Source: an uncultured Commensalibacter sp. (GTDB lineage Bacteria; Pseudomonadota; Alphaproteobacteria; Acetobacterales; Acetobacteraceae). From it: a DNA stretch of 64,000 nt. A program made the position numbers and the translations under genes. The notes beneath the pieces are model-generated. The model did no database searches. It was not told the DNA's origin and saw only the letters and a program-made list of their open reading frames with translations. Shown piece after piece: positions 17,981-27,300 of the stretch. The stretch covers positions 186,001 through 250,000 of the forward strand of contig CALYOP010000002.1 in the NCBI GenBank assembly GCA_945266285.1, given 5' to 3'. How positions within the stretch are numbered: position 1 is the first letter of the stretch; each line of letters begins with the position of its first letter.

Positions 17981-19183
17981 ATGCCTGTTCCACCTTCAGT
18001 CAAAAATTTATATCAAGTATTTTCAAGTTGGTTATTTGATCAGGCCTTTCCTTTGTGGGGAAGTATTGGTTGTGATGGAACTGAAAAACACCCAAGTTGT
18101 TGGGGTGCGCATGAACAACTTACTTTGGATGGTAAACCCGATCTGACAGGTTATAAACGGATGCGTGTTCAGGCACGTCAGCTTTATGCCTTTACTCAGG
18201 CGTCTTTTATGGGATGGAGCAAAGGGAATGCTATTGCGGAATCGATTTATCATTTTATGCAAAATGGCCAACAAGGCGAAGGGTGGTGGGCAAGACGGCT
18301 GACAAGAGAAGGCAAAATACTCGATCCTACGGCCGATTTATACGATCTCGCCTTTATTATTTTTTCATTTGCTTGGTATGGACGTTTAACGGGCGATCCC
18401 AAGCCAATTCATCAGGCACGGCAAACAATTCGGTGGATTCAGCAATATATGGCTTTTCCAAAAGGTGGGTTTAAAAACACTTTGCCATTGGAAAAAGGTT
18501 ATCGTCAGCAAAATCCGCACATGCATCTTTTAGAAGCAGCCTTAGCTTTGTATGAAACAACAGGATCCGAGCAGGATTTAGTTTTTGTTCAACAATTAAT
18601 AGCTTTGTTTAAGAATTATTTTTTTGATTTACAGCGTGGTAATCTGGGTGAGTATTTTACAGAAAATTGGCAAAGCCCACCAGGAAAAGCAGGAGATGAG
18701 ATAGAACCCGGTCATCAATATGAATGGATATGGCTTCTTGCAGAATATAATCGTCTGGTTGGAGGGCATGCAATGAGTGAGGCGATCCGAATGTATGAAT
18801 TTAATCGACGCTTTGCTGTTGATAAAATAACGGGGCTTGTCTTTAATAAAGTTAAACGGGATGGAAGCTTTATGGGAAAATCCGTTCGACTTTGGGTACA
18901 GACCGAAGCAATTCGTGCCACAAGCTTAATGGATGATGAAAAGAGCTATAACCATCTTGCCCAGATAATCTACAACTTGCTTTACCGTTTTTTTGCGCTT
19001 TGCCCGTCGGGAACTTGGCGTGATCAATTTAATGATCGGCTTCAGTTTTGTGATAATAAAATACCAACAAGCTCTTTCTATCATATTGTTAGTGGGTTTG
19101 TACAATTGGGCCGTGTGATGGGTTATCCACGTTATCCACAGGTTTCCCCACAATTCACAGAATCCAATTTGTCTAAAATATGA
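17981..19183 (+). CDS. AGE-family sugar epimerase/isomerase
   Basis: 400 aa, all-alpha (alpha6/alpha6) barrel of the N-acylglucosamine 2-epimerase / mannose-6-phosphate isomerase-like family. Catalytic-type histidines occur in N-P-H-M-H-L-L-E-A (about 170-178) and E-P-G-H-Q-Y-E-W-I-W-L-L (about 241-252). R-M-R-V-Q-A-R-Q-L-Y-A-F near the start is another family motif. The exact substrate (GlcNAc, mannose, cellobiose or another sugar) cannot be told. It sits 26 nt after hldE and 13 nt before dnaB. The last coding residues (G-Y-P-R-Y-P-Q) span two abutting DnaA boxes. Confidence 0.87.
   Translation: MPVPPSVKNLYQVFSSWLFDQAFPLWGSIGCDGTEKHPSCWGAHEQLTLDGKPDLTGYKRMRVQARQLYAFTQASFMGWSKGNAIAESIYHFMQNGQQGEGWWARRLTREGKILDPTADLYDLAFIIFSFAWYGRLTGDPKPIHQARQTIRWIQQYMAFPKGGFKNTLPLEKGYRQQNPHMHLLEAALALYETTGSEQDLVFVQQLIALFKNYFFDLQRGNLGEYFTENWQSPPGKAGDEIEPGHQYEWIWLLAEYNRLVGGHAMSEAIRMYEFNRRFAVDKITGLVFNKVKRDGSFMGKSVRLWVQTEAIRATSLMDDEKSYNHLAQIIYNLLYRFFALCPSGTWRDQFNDRLQFCDNKIPTSSFYHIVSGFVQLGRVMGYPRYPQVSPQFTESNLSKI
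19123..19140 (+). promoter_or_regulatory. Two abutting DnaA boxes upstream of dnaB
   Basis: TTATCCACG (19123-19131) is followed directly by TTATCCACA (19132-19140), the latter a perfect 9-mer DnaA box. Two more degenerate copies may follow (TTCCCCACA near 19144 and AATTCACAG near 19152). They lie in the last codons of the AGE epimerase gene, 56 nt before the dnaB start. Confidence 0.6.
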
Positions 19184-19196
19184 TAGATAAAAGGGT

Positions 19197-20699
19197 GTGA
19201 ATAATATTAGTATGTTACCTTCGAAAAACCCATTATTAGGGATTTCCCAAAGAGTTCCGCCTGCGAATCTTCAAGCCGAACAATCTTTGTTAGGGGCTTT
19301 GTTGACGAATAACAAAGCCTATGACCGTGTTGCCGATTTTCTTATTGGTGAACATTTTGCAGACCCAATTAATGGGCGTATTTTTGATGCTATTGCACGT
19401 CGCATAGAAGCCGGGCAATTGGCTGATGCAGTGACCTTAAAGGCTGAGTTCGAACATACAGGTGTTCTGGACGAAGTGGGTGGTATCGCTTATTTAGGCC
19501 AGTTATTGCAATCGATGGTCGGTATTATTAATGCTGGCGATTATGGACGTGCAATTCATGATGCATGGGTTAGACGGCAATTAATTGATATTGGTGAAAA
19601 CATCGTCAATCGTGCGTTCGAATCGAATACTGAAGTAACGGGTTCGGATCAAATTTCAATAGGCGAAGAAGATCTTTTCAAATTAGCAACCCATAAAGGT
19701 CAAGATGGGGGATTTGTTTCCTTTGAACAGGCTCTGACCGAAGCCATTACTATGGCAGAAAGTGCACTTCGTAATACCAGCGGTATTGCCGGCCTTTCAA
19801 CCGGGTTGCGCGATCTTGATAAGAGAACAGGTGGATTGCATCCTTCTGATCTGGTTATTTTGGCCGGTAGACCAGCAATGGGTAAGACGGCTCTGGCGAC
19901 AAAAATTGCATTTGGTGCTGCACGTACTTTGTTGCGTGATGTCGAAGATGGTCGAAGCAATCCCAAAATGCCGGGAACGGTAGCTATTTTCTCTTTGGAA
20001 ATGTCATCGGAACAATTAGCAACACGTTTGCTTTCCGAAGAAGCAAGAGTATCCAGTGAACGTATCCGGCGGGGTGAAATTGGCCAAAAAGAATTTGATA
20101 AATTTGTTCAGGTTAGTCGCGAACTAGCAAGATTACCGCTTTATATTGATGATACTCCAGCAATTAGTCTTTCTGCTATGCGAACAAGATGTCGGCGTTT
20201 AGCACGAACTAAAGGGTTAAATCTGGTCGTTGTTGACTATTTACAACTAATGCGGCCATCTATTGGGACTAAAAGCGATAACCGTGTTCAAGAAATTTCT
20301 CAGATCACACAGGGTTTAAAAGCGCTTGCGAAAGAATTCGGAATTCCGGTTTTAGCTTTGTCACAGCTATCGCGTCAGGTCGAAAATCGTGAAGATAAAC
20401 GTCCTCAATTGGCTGATCTACGTGAATCGGGATCAATTGAACAGGATGCAGATGCGGTTATGTTTGTTTATCGTGATGAATATTACCTTCAGCAAAGAAT
20501 GCCTAAACAAATTGCTTTTGATAATGAAGAGAAATTCCAAGATGCTTTGGAAAAATGGCAATGCGATATGAACAAAGTGCATAACAAAGCCGAATTGATT
20601 TTAGAAAAACAACGGCACGGTCCCACCTGTAAAATTGACCTGTTTTTTGAAGGTGAATTTACGCGATTTGCTGATTTGGATGAAATCCACGATTTCTAG
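19197..20699 (+). CDS. dnaB: Replicative DNA helicase DnaB
   Basis: 500 aa. Hexameric helicase that unwinds the replication fork and recruits primase. The N-terminal DnaB domain (residues about 20-125) starts A-N-L-Q-A-E-Q-S-L-L-G-A-L-L. The RecA-like core has Walker A G-R-P-A-M-G-K-T-A (about 223-231), Walker B V-V-V-D-Y-L-Q-L-M, the S-Q-L-S-R-Q-V-E motif and a C-terminal L-E-K-Q-R-H-G-P-T. The start is uncertain: GTG at 19197 has AAGGG only 1 nt away, whereas ATG at 19212 (M6) is spaced 16 nt. The stop TAG shares CTAG with the stop of the convergent AI-2E gene. No intein is present. Confidence 0.97.
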   Translation: MNNISMLPSKNPLLGISQRVPPANLQAEQSLLGALLTNNKAYDRVADFLIGEHFADPINGRIFDAIARRIEAGQLADAVTLKAEFEHTGVLDEVGGIAYLGQLLQSMVGIINAGDYGRAIHDAWVRRQLIDIGENIVNRAFESNTEVTGSDQISIGEEDLFKLATHKGQDGGFVSFEQALTEAITMAESALRNTSGIAGLSTGLRDLDKRTGGLHPSDLVILAGRPAMGKTALATKIAFGAARTLLRDVEDGRSNPKMPGTVAIFSLEMSSEQLATRLLSEEARVSSERIRRGEIGQKEFDKFVQVSRELARLPLYIDDTPAISLSAMRTRCRRLARTKGLNLVVVDYLQLMRPSIGTKSDNRVQEISQITQGLKALAKEFGIPVLALSQLSRQVENREDKRPQLADLRESGSIEQDADAVMFVYRDEYYLQQRMPKQIAFDNEEKFQDALEKWQCDMNKVHNKAELILEKQRHGPTCKIDLFFEGEFTRFADLDEIHDF

Positions 20700-21871
20700 T
20701 TTTCTTTTGTCGAAGATGGTTTTTTAAGAACCTTTTTTGAATCACCTTCCATTACGTAACCCAGTGCTTTAAGGCTATCAATGTGATCGCAAACGATCTT
20801 TAAAACCATTAAAAGAGGAACGGCCAAGAAAGCACCAACCGTTCCCCATAACCAATCCCAGAAAAGCAGAAATACGATAACGAGCAGGGGATTAAGTGTA
20901 TAACGTTTGGCAAGCAACATAGGGGTTACACATTCGCCCTCAATTAGATGAATAAGAAAGTAAATTAAGGGTGGCAAAAACATCTGCCAAATTGATGAGA
21001 AGGTAAAAACCCCAACAAAAAAATAAATTACAATCCCAAAAAGTGGACCAATAATAGGAATGTAATTAAACAAAAAAGCTAAAACCCCCCATAATAAAGG
21101 GTTCGGAATTCCCAAAAGCCAACATTGAACCAGATTTGCAGAACCAACCAATATGTTCATAACGGTAATGATGGCGAGATAGGTCGAAATATTTTGCTCA
21201 ATTTGAACAACGATTTTAGAGGCGTTATCTTTGTTTTTTGCATTAGGGATTACTTCAAGCCATCGGCGCATTAGAGTGTCACCTTGCATTAGCAAAAAGA
21301 ACAAAGTTAGCATCATCGTAAACATGCCGCTTAGAAGATCGCGAGTACTCAGTAAAACCGAACGCCCCACGCCTCCGAAACTTCCAACACCGCTATGCTG
21401 CTGAAAATTAGGAGCATTTGATGTTTGGGATTGATTCATTCCCATTTGATCGTGGATACGCTCATATCCCTTTTGAAAAGCACGGATCGGCCTGCTGAGA
21501 GGAGCAAGTTTTTTTTGTAATGCGGGCAAGCTTTCTGGAGCTTTGGCAAGCCAACCGGCTGCAGGAACGGAGATTGCTGTTGCGATGGCCCCGACTATTC
21601 CAAATAAGCTGAGGGTAAGAAGAAGTGCGGCAAGAAAGCGGGGTATATGTAATTTTTTATTAAGAAACCGAAAAGGAACCTGAAGCAACAATGCCAATGC
21701 GATAGCGAGAACAATTGGCAGTATAATTTGTGCAGCAAAATAAAAAGTATAAAGCGTTGCCAGAATAGTTATAATCAGCAAACAGGATACAAAAATTTTA
21801 AAAATAGCCGTTGTTGAGGATTTTTCAGGATTCTTTTGCGGTATTTCAGAATTTTCAATAATTTTTTCCAT
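20696..21871 (-). CDS. AI-2E family transporter (PerM/YhhT-like)
   Basis: 391 aa membrane protein with about eight hydrophobic segments and the family's C-terminal region (L-F-N-Y-I-P-I-I-G-P-L-F-G-I-V and L-N-P-L-L-V-I-V-F-L-L-F-W). Members export autoinducer-2 or act as Na+/H+ antiporters; most are uncharacterised. The central part (about 130-165) is a Gln- and Gly-rich periplasmic linker. The stop codon overlaps the dnaB stop. It is divided from YggT by 146 nt of AT-rich DNA. Confidence 0.88.
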   Translation of the reverse strand: MEKIIENSEIPQKNPEKSSTTAIFKIFVSCLLIITILATLYTFYFAAQIILPIVLAIALALLLQVPFRFLNKKLHIPRFLAALLLTLSLFGIVGAIATAISVPAAGWLAKAPESLPALQKKLAPLSRPIRAFQKGYERIHDQMGMNQSQTSNAPNFQQHSGVGSFGGVGRSVLLSTRDLLSGMFTMMLTLFFLLMQGDTLMRRWLEVIPNAKNKDNASKIVVQIEQNISTYLAIITVMNILVGSANLVQCWLLGIPNPLLWGVLAFLFNYIPIIGPLFGIVIYFFVGVFTFSSIWQMFLPPLIYFLIHLIEGECVTPMLLAKRYTLNPLLVIVFLLFWDWLWGTVGAFLAVPLLMVLKIVCDHIDSLKALGYVMEGDSKKVLKKPSSTKEN

Positions 21872-22017
21872 AAAAAGAACCGATCCTCAAAATTAGGCCA
21901 CTCAATTTTATAACGATATCAAAATAATAAATGTTAACATACTGTATTATAGACTGTTTTATATAGAAAATAACTTAGAATTTTCGATCTTGCCTAATTT
22001 TTTATAAATTATCTGGG

Positions 22018-22317
22018 TCACATAAAAACGCTATGAAGGGCTATATCCCTTAAAAAAGGAATAAATAAATAATTAATAATCAAAATGACAACAATCGGGC
22101 TTAGATCAATATTACCAATTGTCGGTAATATCTGGCGAAGCGCTGATAAAACGGGTTCACAAATTTGCGCAAGAAAATTTGCTATTGCGGAAACAAATTG
22201 GTTGCGAGGGTCTACGATTCCAAAAAAATAGAGAAAGCTGAAAAGGCAGTAAATAATAATAGCCAGTTCGTATAAATTCAGGAGCTTAATTAATAAGGTG
22301 CAAATCCCAACAATCAT
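22018..22317 (-). CDS. YggT family membrane protein
   Basis: 99 aa with two hydrophobic segments, each followed by the YggT signature region: S-F-L-Y-F-F-G-I-V-D-P-R-N-Q and L-P-T-I-G-N-I-D-L-S-P-I-V-V-I-L-I-I-N-Y. In bacteria members are linked to osmotic shock tolerance or to cell-division and membrane organisation, but the molecular role is open. Here the gene stands alone, divergent from tRNA-Ala. Confidence 0.9.
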   Translation of the reverse strand: MIVGICTLLIKLLNLYELAIIIYCLFSFLYFFGIVDPRNQFVSAIANFLAQICEPVLSALRQILPTIGNIDLSPIVVILIINYLFIPFLRDIALHSVFM

Positions 22318-22385
22318 AAAATATAATATCCTTAAAAAGAGATTGTTTTTTTCTACAGGATGAAAGCTGTATTCGACAATCCCCC

Positions 22386-22414
22386 TTGACAGTTTCTTTT
22401 AACAAGGTAAGTAT
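22386..22414 (+). promoter_or_regulatory. Promoter of tRNA-Ala with GC-rich discriminator
   Basis: TTGACA (22386-22391), a 16-nt spacer and TAAGTAT (22408-22414), followed by CGCGCC just before the likely start site. A GC-rich discriminator at a stable-RNA promoter is the feature known to give stringent (ppGpp) control; that this one is so controlled is an inference. Confidence 0.65.
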
Positions 22415-22425
22415 CGCGCCATAAT

Positions 22426-22501
22426 GGGGCTATAGCTCAGTTGGGAGAGCGTCTCGTTCGCAATGAGAAGGTCAGGGGTTCGATTCCCCTTAGCTCCACC
22501 A
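22426..22501 (+). tRNA. tRNA-Ala (anticodon CGC)
   Basis: 76 nt with encoded CCA. Acceptor stem GGGGCTA / TAGCTCC contains the G3:U70 wobble pair, the identity element of alanine tRNAs. The D stem is GCTC/GAGC, the anticodon loop TTCGCAA gives anticodon CGC (reads GCG), and the T arm is AGGGG-TTCGATT-CCCCT. No T-rich terminator follows at once. Confidence 0.93.
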
Positions 22502-22535
22502 AATTTTGTTTTTACGTTGCAAAAGATTGTTCTTT

Positions 22536-22694
22536 ATGAAGCGATCATCAATTTCTTATAAGATTGCTAAAGTTATTTCTTTATCAAGAGATGCGTTTGA
22601 AAAATTGAATATTTCTTCATGTAGATACGTTGTCGATGTGATAAGCAGTTTATATGTCAGCCAATTAGAAAAAATTATTAAGGCTGAAGCGTAA
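22536..22694 (+). CDS. Possible small basic protein downstream of tRNA-Ala
   Basis: 52 codons from ATG at 22536 to TAA at 22694. The predicted peptide is Lys/Ser-rich with an amphipathic middle (D-V-I-S-S-L-Y-V-S-Q-L). I recognise no family. The start has no clear Shine-Dalgarno (preceded by aagattgttcttt). It lies 34 nt behind the tRNA and 166 nt before a strong terminator. It may be a real small protein or chance; evidence is thin. A 243-nt reverse-strand frame covers the same stretch, equally unsupported. Confidence 0.25.
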   Translation: MKRSSISYKIAKVISLSRDAFEKLNISSCRYVVDVISSLYVSQLEKIIKAEA

Positions 22695-23202
22695 TCGTTT
22701 GATAATAATCTCGGTTGTAATAAGCGTAGAAACTGTATTGAAATCACGAAAAAGTGAACGTAAAATATAATCAAATGAGCGTGTTTTTGTTGACTCATAA
22801 AAGGTTAACGTTATTAGTATAATTATTATATTAATAATTTATCGATTAATCCTTTTTAATTTAAAACAGGCTTTCTGATTTTCGCGGAAAGCCTGTTTTA
22901 AATTCCCTATTAAACGCTCATATCGTTAAATATTTATTATTAATTAATTATGAACGTTATTTTCTCCATATATCTTTACATCAAGAAAATTTATAATAAA
23001 TATCTTGTGCCTAGTAGCAAGGTAGTGTACATCCTAATAAAATGGGAAAGAGTGGCTTAACGTCTCTTTTTATAAAAACATAAAAAATCTGAAGTATATA
23101 ACCTTATCGTAAAAACTTACTCAACGGTTTTTTATACTCATTAATGATTTGTTTTTTAATACTAAATTAATTGATCGACGATTTTGAAGGCAGGGAAGAA
23201 AA
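22695..23202. other. AT-rich intergenic region before the RND efflux operon
   Basis: 508 nt without a supported gene. It holds one strong hairpin terminator (22861-22901) and then about 300 nt of very AT-rich DNA leading to the efflux operon. I see no regulator gene (TetR, MarR or two-component) and no clear operator or DnaA-box cluster here. A TATACT at about 23132 could be a -10 element, but no good -35 is at 17 nt. Confidence 0.6.
22861..22901. terminator. Perfect 15-bp bidirectional terminator hairpin
   Basis: Arms TTAAAACAGGCTTTC (22861-22875) and GAAAGCCTGTTTTAA (22887-22901) are perfect complements around an 11-nt loop. The T4 run at the 3' side and the mirror A4 (T on the other strand) fit a Rho-independent terminator acting in both directions. 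Confidence 0.75.
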
Positions 23203-24372
23203 GTGAGAGTGACAGATTCTTTCTTCATAAAATGGCGTAAGGAGTACGCGTTATTTTTAAGTTTATTATTACCGATTGCCGGATGTAAAGAACAGAAACA
23301 TAAACAGATTGTCCCAGTAGCGCAATATGTTGTTATGCATCCTCAAGATGTTGAATTATTAGTGGAACTTACTGGCCGTGTTTCTTCTATGCGGATCTCC
23401 GATGTTCGACCTCAGGTAAACGGTTATCTTTATAAACGGCTTTTTGAAGAAGGAACCGATGTTGTTCAAGGGCAACAACTCTATCAAGTTGATCCTCGTC
23501 CTTATCAGGCCTCTTTGGAACAGGCAGAAGGAAAATTGGCCCATGATCAGGCAACCCTTAGAACGCAAACGCTTAAGTTAAAACGTTATGGGCCTCTGCA
23601 AAGCATGGATGCGGTTAGCCGTCAGGACTATGATGATACATTAGCCGCGCAGTTAGCAACAAAGGCAGATGTCGAAGCGGATAAGGCTGCTGTTAAGCAG
23701 GCTAAGCTTAATTTAGAATATACGGAAATCCGTGCGCCTATTTCTGGACGAATCAGTCGATCCGTTCAAACACAAGGTTCTTTGATGTCCGTGAATCAGG
23801 CTGATCCTATTGCCGTGATTACGCAGCTTGATCCTATCTTTATTGATATTATTGAACCAACAGCCGAACGTTTACGTTTACGTTCACGCCTTAAAGAAGG
23901 TCAATTACCTTCTTTACGTGGGGCGGTTCATGTTCCTGTTGACCTAACGCTAGAAGATGGGTCCAAATATCCCATACAAGCAAATTTATTATTTACGGAA
24001 GTTGTTGCTGATCAACAAACGGGTTCTGTAATACAACGTGCCGTTGTGCGGAATCCAGATAAACTCTTGCTGGCTGGTATGTATATTCGTGCGACTTTGC
24101 ATGAAGGGCATGAAAAGAATGCTTTTCTCGTTCCTCAGGAAGCGGTCATGCGGGATCAAGCAAATAAACCTTATGTCTATACGATTAATGATAAAAACAC
24201 CTTGGAACGCCGTCCGATTACGTTACAGCGGATGGAAAAAACTTTTTGGGTAGTAACAGAAGGGATGAAAGAAGGGGATCGCGTTTTGGTTAGCAATCCA
24301 ACCTCTTATCAAACAAGTCAGAAAGTAAACCCAATAGAAGGTCGTACACCAACTTCTTTTGTGCCTGATTAA
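23203..24372 (+). CDS. RND efflux periplasmic adaptor lipoprotein (AcrA/MexA-like)
   Basis: 389 aa. Membrane fusion protein linking the inner-membrane pump to the outer-membrane channel. The N-terminus has a lipoprotein signal with lipobox L-P-I-A-G-C (Cys28). Next come the barrel-sandwich (V-R-P-Q-V-N-G-Y-L), the alpha-hairpin (A-E-G-K-L-A-H-D-Q-A-T-L), the second lipoyl half (I-R-A-P-I-S-G-R-I-S) and the beta-barrel and membrane-proximal domains. The start is GTG with GGGAAGAAAA upstream. It is the first gene of a three-gene pump operon and lies 23 nt before the pump gene. Confidence 0.93.
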   Translation: MRVTDSFFIKWRKEYALFLSLLLPIAGCKEQKHKQIVPVAQYVVMHPQDVELLVELTGRVSSMRISDVRPQVNGYLYKRLFEEGTDVVQGQQLYQVDPRPYQASLEQAEGKLAHDQATLRTQTLKLKRYGPLQSMDAVSRQDYDDTLAAQLATKADVEADKAAVKQAKLNLEYTEIRAPISGRISRSVQTQGSLMSVNQADPIAVITQLDPIFIDIIEPTAERLRLRSRLKEGQLPSLRGAVHVPVDLTLEDGSKYPIQANLLFTEVVADQQTGSVIQRAVVRNPDKLLLAGMYIRATLHEGHEKNAFLVPQEAVMRDQANKPYVYTINDKNTLERRPITLQRMEKTFWVVTEGMKEGDRVLVSNPTSYQTSQKVNPIEGRTPTSFVPD

Positions 24373-24395
24373 GTTGTTATTGCCGGAATTTTAGA

Positions 24396-27300
24396 ATGTC
24401 TTTGTCACGCTTTTTTATTCATAGGCCAATTTTTGCATGGGTATTCGCAATTCTGATCTCTATGGTCGGAACCATTGAGATCTTTAATTTGCCTATTTCG
24501 CAATGGCCAAAAATTGCCCCGCCACCAATTACGTTGAATTTTACATATCCGGGTGCCACGGCTGAAACGGTTCAACGTACTGTTGTCGATCCCGTTAGTC
24601 AGAACCTTTATGGTTTGGATAATCTGGAATATATGTCAACGGCTGCGAACGCAGACGGCACGGCGGTTATTACGCTTACTTTTGAACAGGGAACCAATCC
24701 AGACGTCGCACAGATGCAGGTGTTGAATCGTGTAGACGTTTCGCGTTCCCTATTACCGGCAACCGTATCATCACAAGGCATTCGTATATCCAAATCGAAT
24801 AAAAGCTTTATGATGTTCTTTTCCATCTATTCAGGAGACCATTCTTTAGATGAACCGGCTATGGGTGATTTGTTGGCAAGTGAGTTACAAACACCCATTA
24901 CACGTTTGAATGGGTTAGGTGATTTTACGGCCTTTTCTTCTGAATATGCTATGCGGGTATGGCTTGATCCAGATAAATTACATAACTACAATCTGAATCC
25001 AACCGATGTTATGAACCAGATTGCAGCGCAAAACGCTGAAGAACCAACAGGTGAATTCGGTAAATTACCCGCGCATCGTGAGCAACGGTTTGATATCTAT
25101 ACAGGTGGGATTAGGCGACTGGTAACACCAGAAGAATTCTCTAATATCGTTGTTAAGACTGAACAGAATGGTGCACGAATTCTGTTACGCGATGTTGCCA
25201 AGGTTGATTTGGGCCCAATGAGCTATCAACCGAATTCATTGTTGAATGGTCAAGAGGTTGCTAGTTTTGGTGTTAAGCTGGCCGCTGGTGGAAACCAGAT
25301 GGCATTGGCCAAAGCAATTCATGAAAAGATCGAGGAATTATCACGTTATTTCCCGCCTCATACAGAATACACATATCCGCTTGATACCTCTAATTATATT
25401 AAAGAATCAATGGAAGAGGTTGTTGAGACACTGATCATTGCTATCGCTTTGGTTGTAGTCGTTATGTATATCTTCTTGCAGAATGTACGTGCAACTTTCG
25501 TGCCTACGATTGCTGTGCCTGTTGTTTTATTGGGTGCATTTGCAATTTTGGGAGCGGCTGGATTCTCAATTAATACATTGACTTTGTTAGCCTTGGTTCT
25601 TGCTATTGGTCTGTTGGTTGACGATGCGATTGTTGTGGTCGAAAACGTTGAACGCGTTATGGCCGAAGAAAAATGCGATGCCGTACGCGCAACTGAGCTT
25701 TCTATGGATCAGATTAGCGGTGCGCTTGTGGGTATTGCTATGGTGCTTTCGGTTGTCTTTATTCCGATGGCTTTCTTTAGCGGTTCGGCTGGTGTTGTTT
25801 ATCGGCAGTTCTCAATTACAATTGTGGCGTCGATGACGTTGTCCGTTGTCATAGCGTTGACCTTTACCCCTGCACTTTGTGCAACCATTTTACGTCCCGA
25901 AGAAGGAGAAAATAAAAAATTCTGGGGTTTCCGCAAGTTTAATATTGCGTTTAACAAAATGGTCAAAGGTTATATCAAATCTGTGACTCACATGATTCAT
26001 GCTCCTAAAATATCCATGTTATTTTATGTGATATTCACAGGGATTGCCTTCATGACTTTCCGTGCCATTCCAGAAGGATTTTTGCCTGATGAAGATCAAG
26101 GTCTTATTTTTACCCAAGCAACATTAAGTCCTGGTTCTTCGGCAGCAATGACGGCATCGGTCAATAAACAGATTAATGATTATTTTGAGCAACATGAAAA
26201 AAAGTATGTTCAAAACGTCTTTACTGCTATTGGCTTTAACTTCGGTGGGCAGGCACAAAGTGCTTCATTTGGTGTGGCACGATTAAAGGAATTTTCAGAA
26301 CGGAAAAGCGATCCCAATGGTTCAGCTCAGGCAATTGCTGCACGTGCGATGGCTGCGCTTTCTCATGTTGCTGGTGCGAATATAATTGCTGTTTTGCCAC
26401 CACCTGTAATGGATTTGGGAAGTTCGACAGGGTTTGACTTTGAGTTGGAAAATCGTGGACATTTAAGCGATGAAGAATTTGCTGCCGCTCGTGATAAACT
26501 GGTTGCGATGGCTCGCAAAGATCATCGTTTGGTTGCGGTTCGTCCGAATGGTTTACCTAGAGCATCGCAATATTATTTTGATATTGATCGCAGTAAAGCG
26601 CTTGCCCAAGGGGTGAATATTGACGATCTAAACAAAACCATATCCATAGCGCTTGGTTCTGGAGATGCAGGACTCTTTAATCTGCATAATCGTGTAAAGC
26701 ACGTTTTTGTGCAAGGTGAAATCGATTCACGTATGACACCTGATGATTTAAAACGTTGGTTCGTGCGTAATAACCAAGGAACAATGGTGCCAATTAGTGC
26801 CTTTGTAACGGGGCACTGGTCGTCAACAGAACAAAAAGTAGAAACATATAATAGCTTCCCGTCCTATGAAATTATGGGACAAGGTGCGCCAGGTATTAGT
26901 ACGGGTAAAGCAATGAAGATTATGGAGGAATATACTGAGAAGCTTGGTAAAGGGATTGGTTTTGAATGGACAGGAATGTCTTACGAACAATTGCAATCTG
27001 CAGGCCAGGCGGGAAAGCTTTATGCGGTATCTATTCTTGTGGTTTTCCTTTCTTTGGCAGCGCTTTATGAAAGTTGGTCTATTCCTTTCTCGGTTATTTT
27101 GGTGGTTCCCTTGGGGATTGTCGGTGCCGCATTAGCGACTTATTTCCGTGGCGTCGATAACGATATTTATTTCCAGGTGGGTTTGTTAACGACGGTGGGT
27201 TTGGCAGCTAAAAATGCTATTCTGATTGTTGAATTTGCCAAAGAACACTTTGATGCAGGTCGTTCATTAGAAGAGGCTGTTCTTTTAGCTGCTAAAGAAC

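Noticed and set aside
22556..22798. 80-codon minus-strand frame downstream of tRNA-Ala
   Set aside because: No Shine-Dalgarno, no recognisable domain, and it overlaps the competing plus-strand ORF; evidence is too weak.
22695..23202. AT-rich region considered as oriC
   Set aside because: No cluster of DnaA boxes was found, and AT-richness alone is not enough in this low-GC genome.
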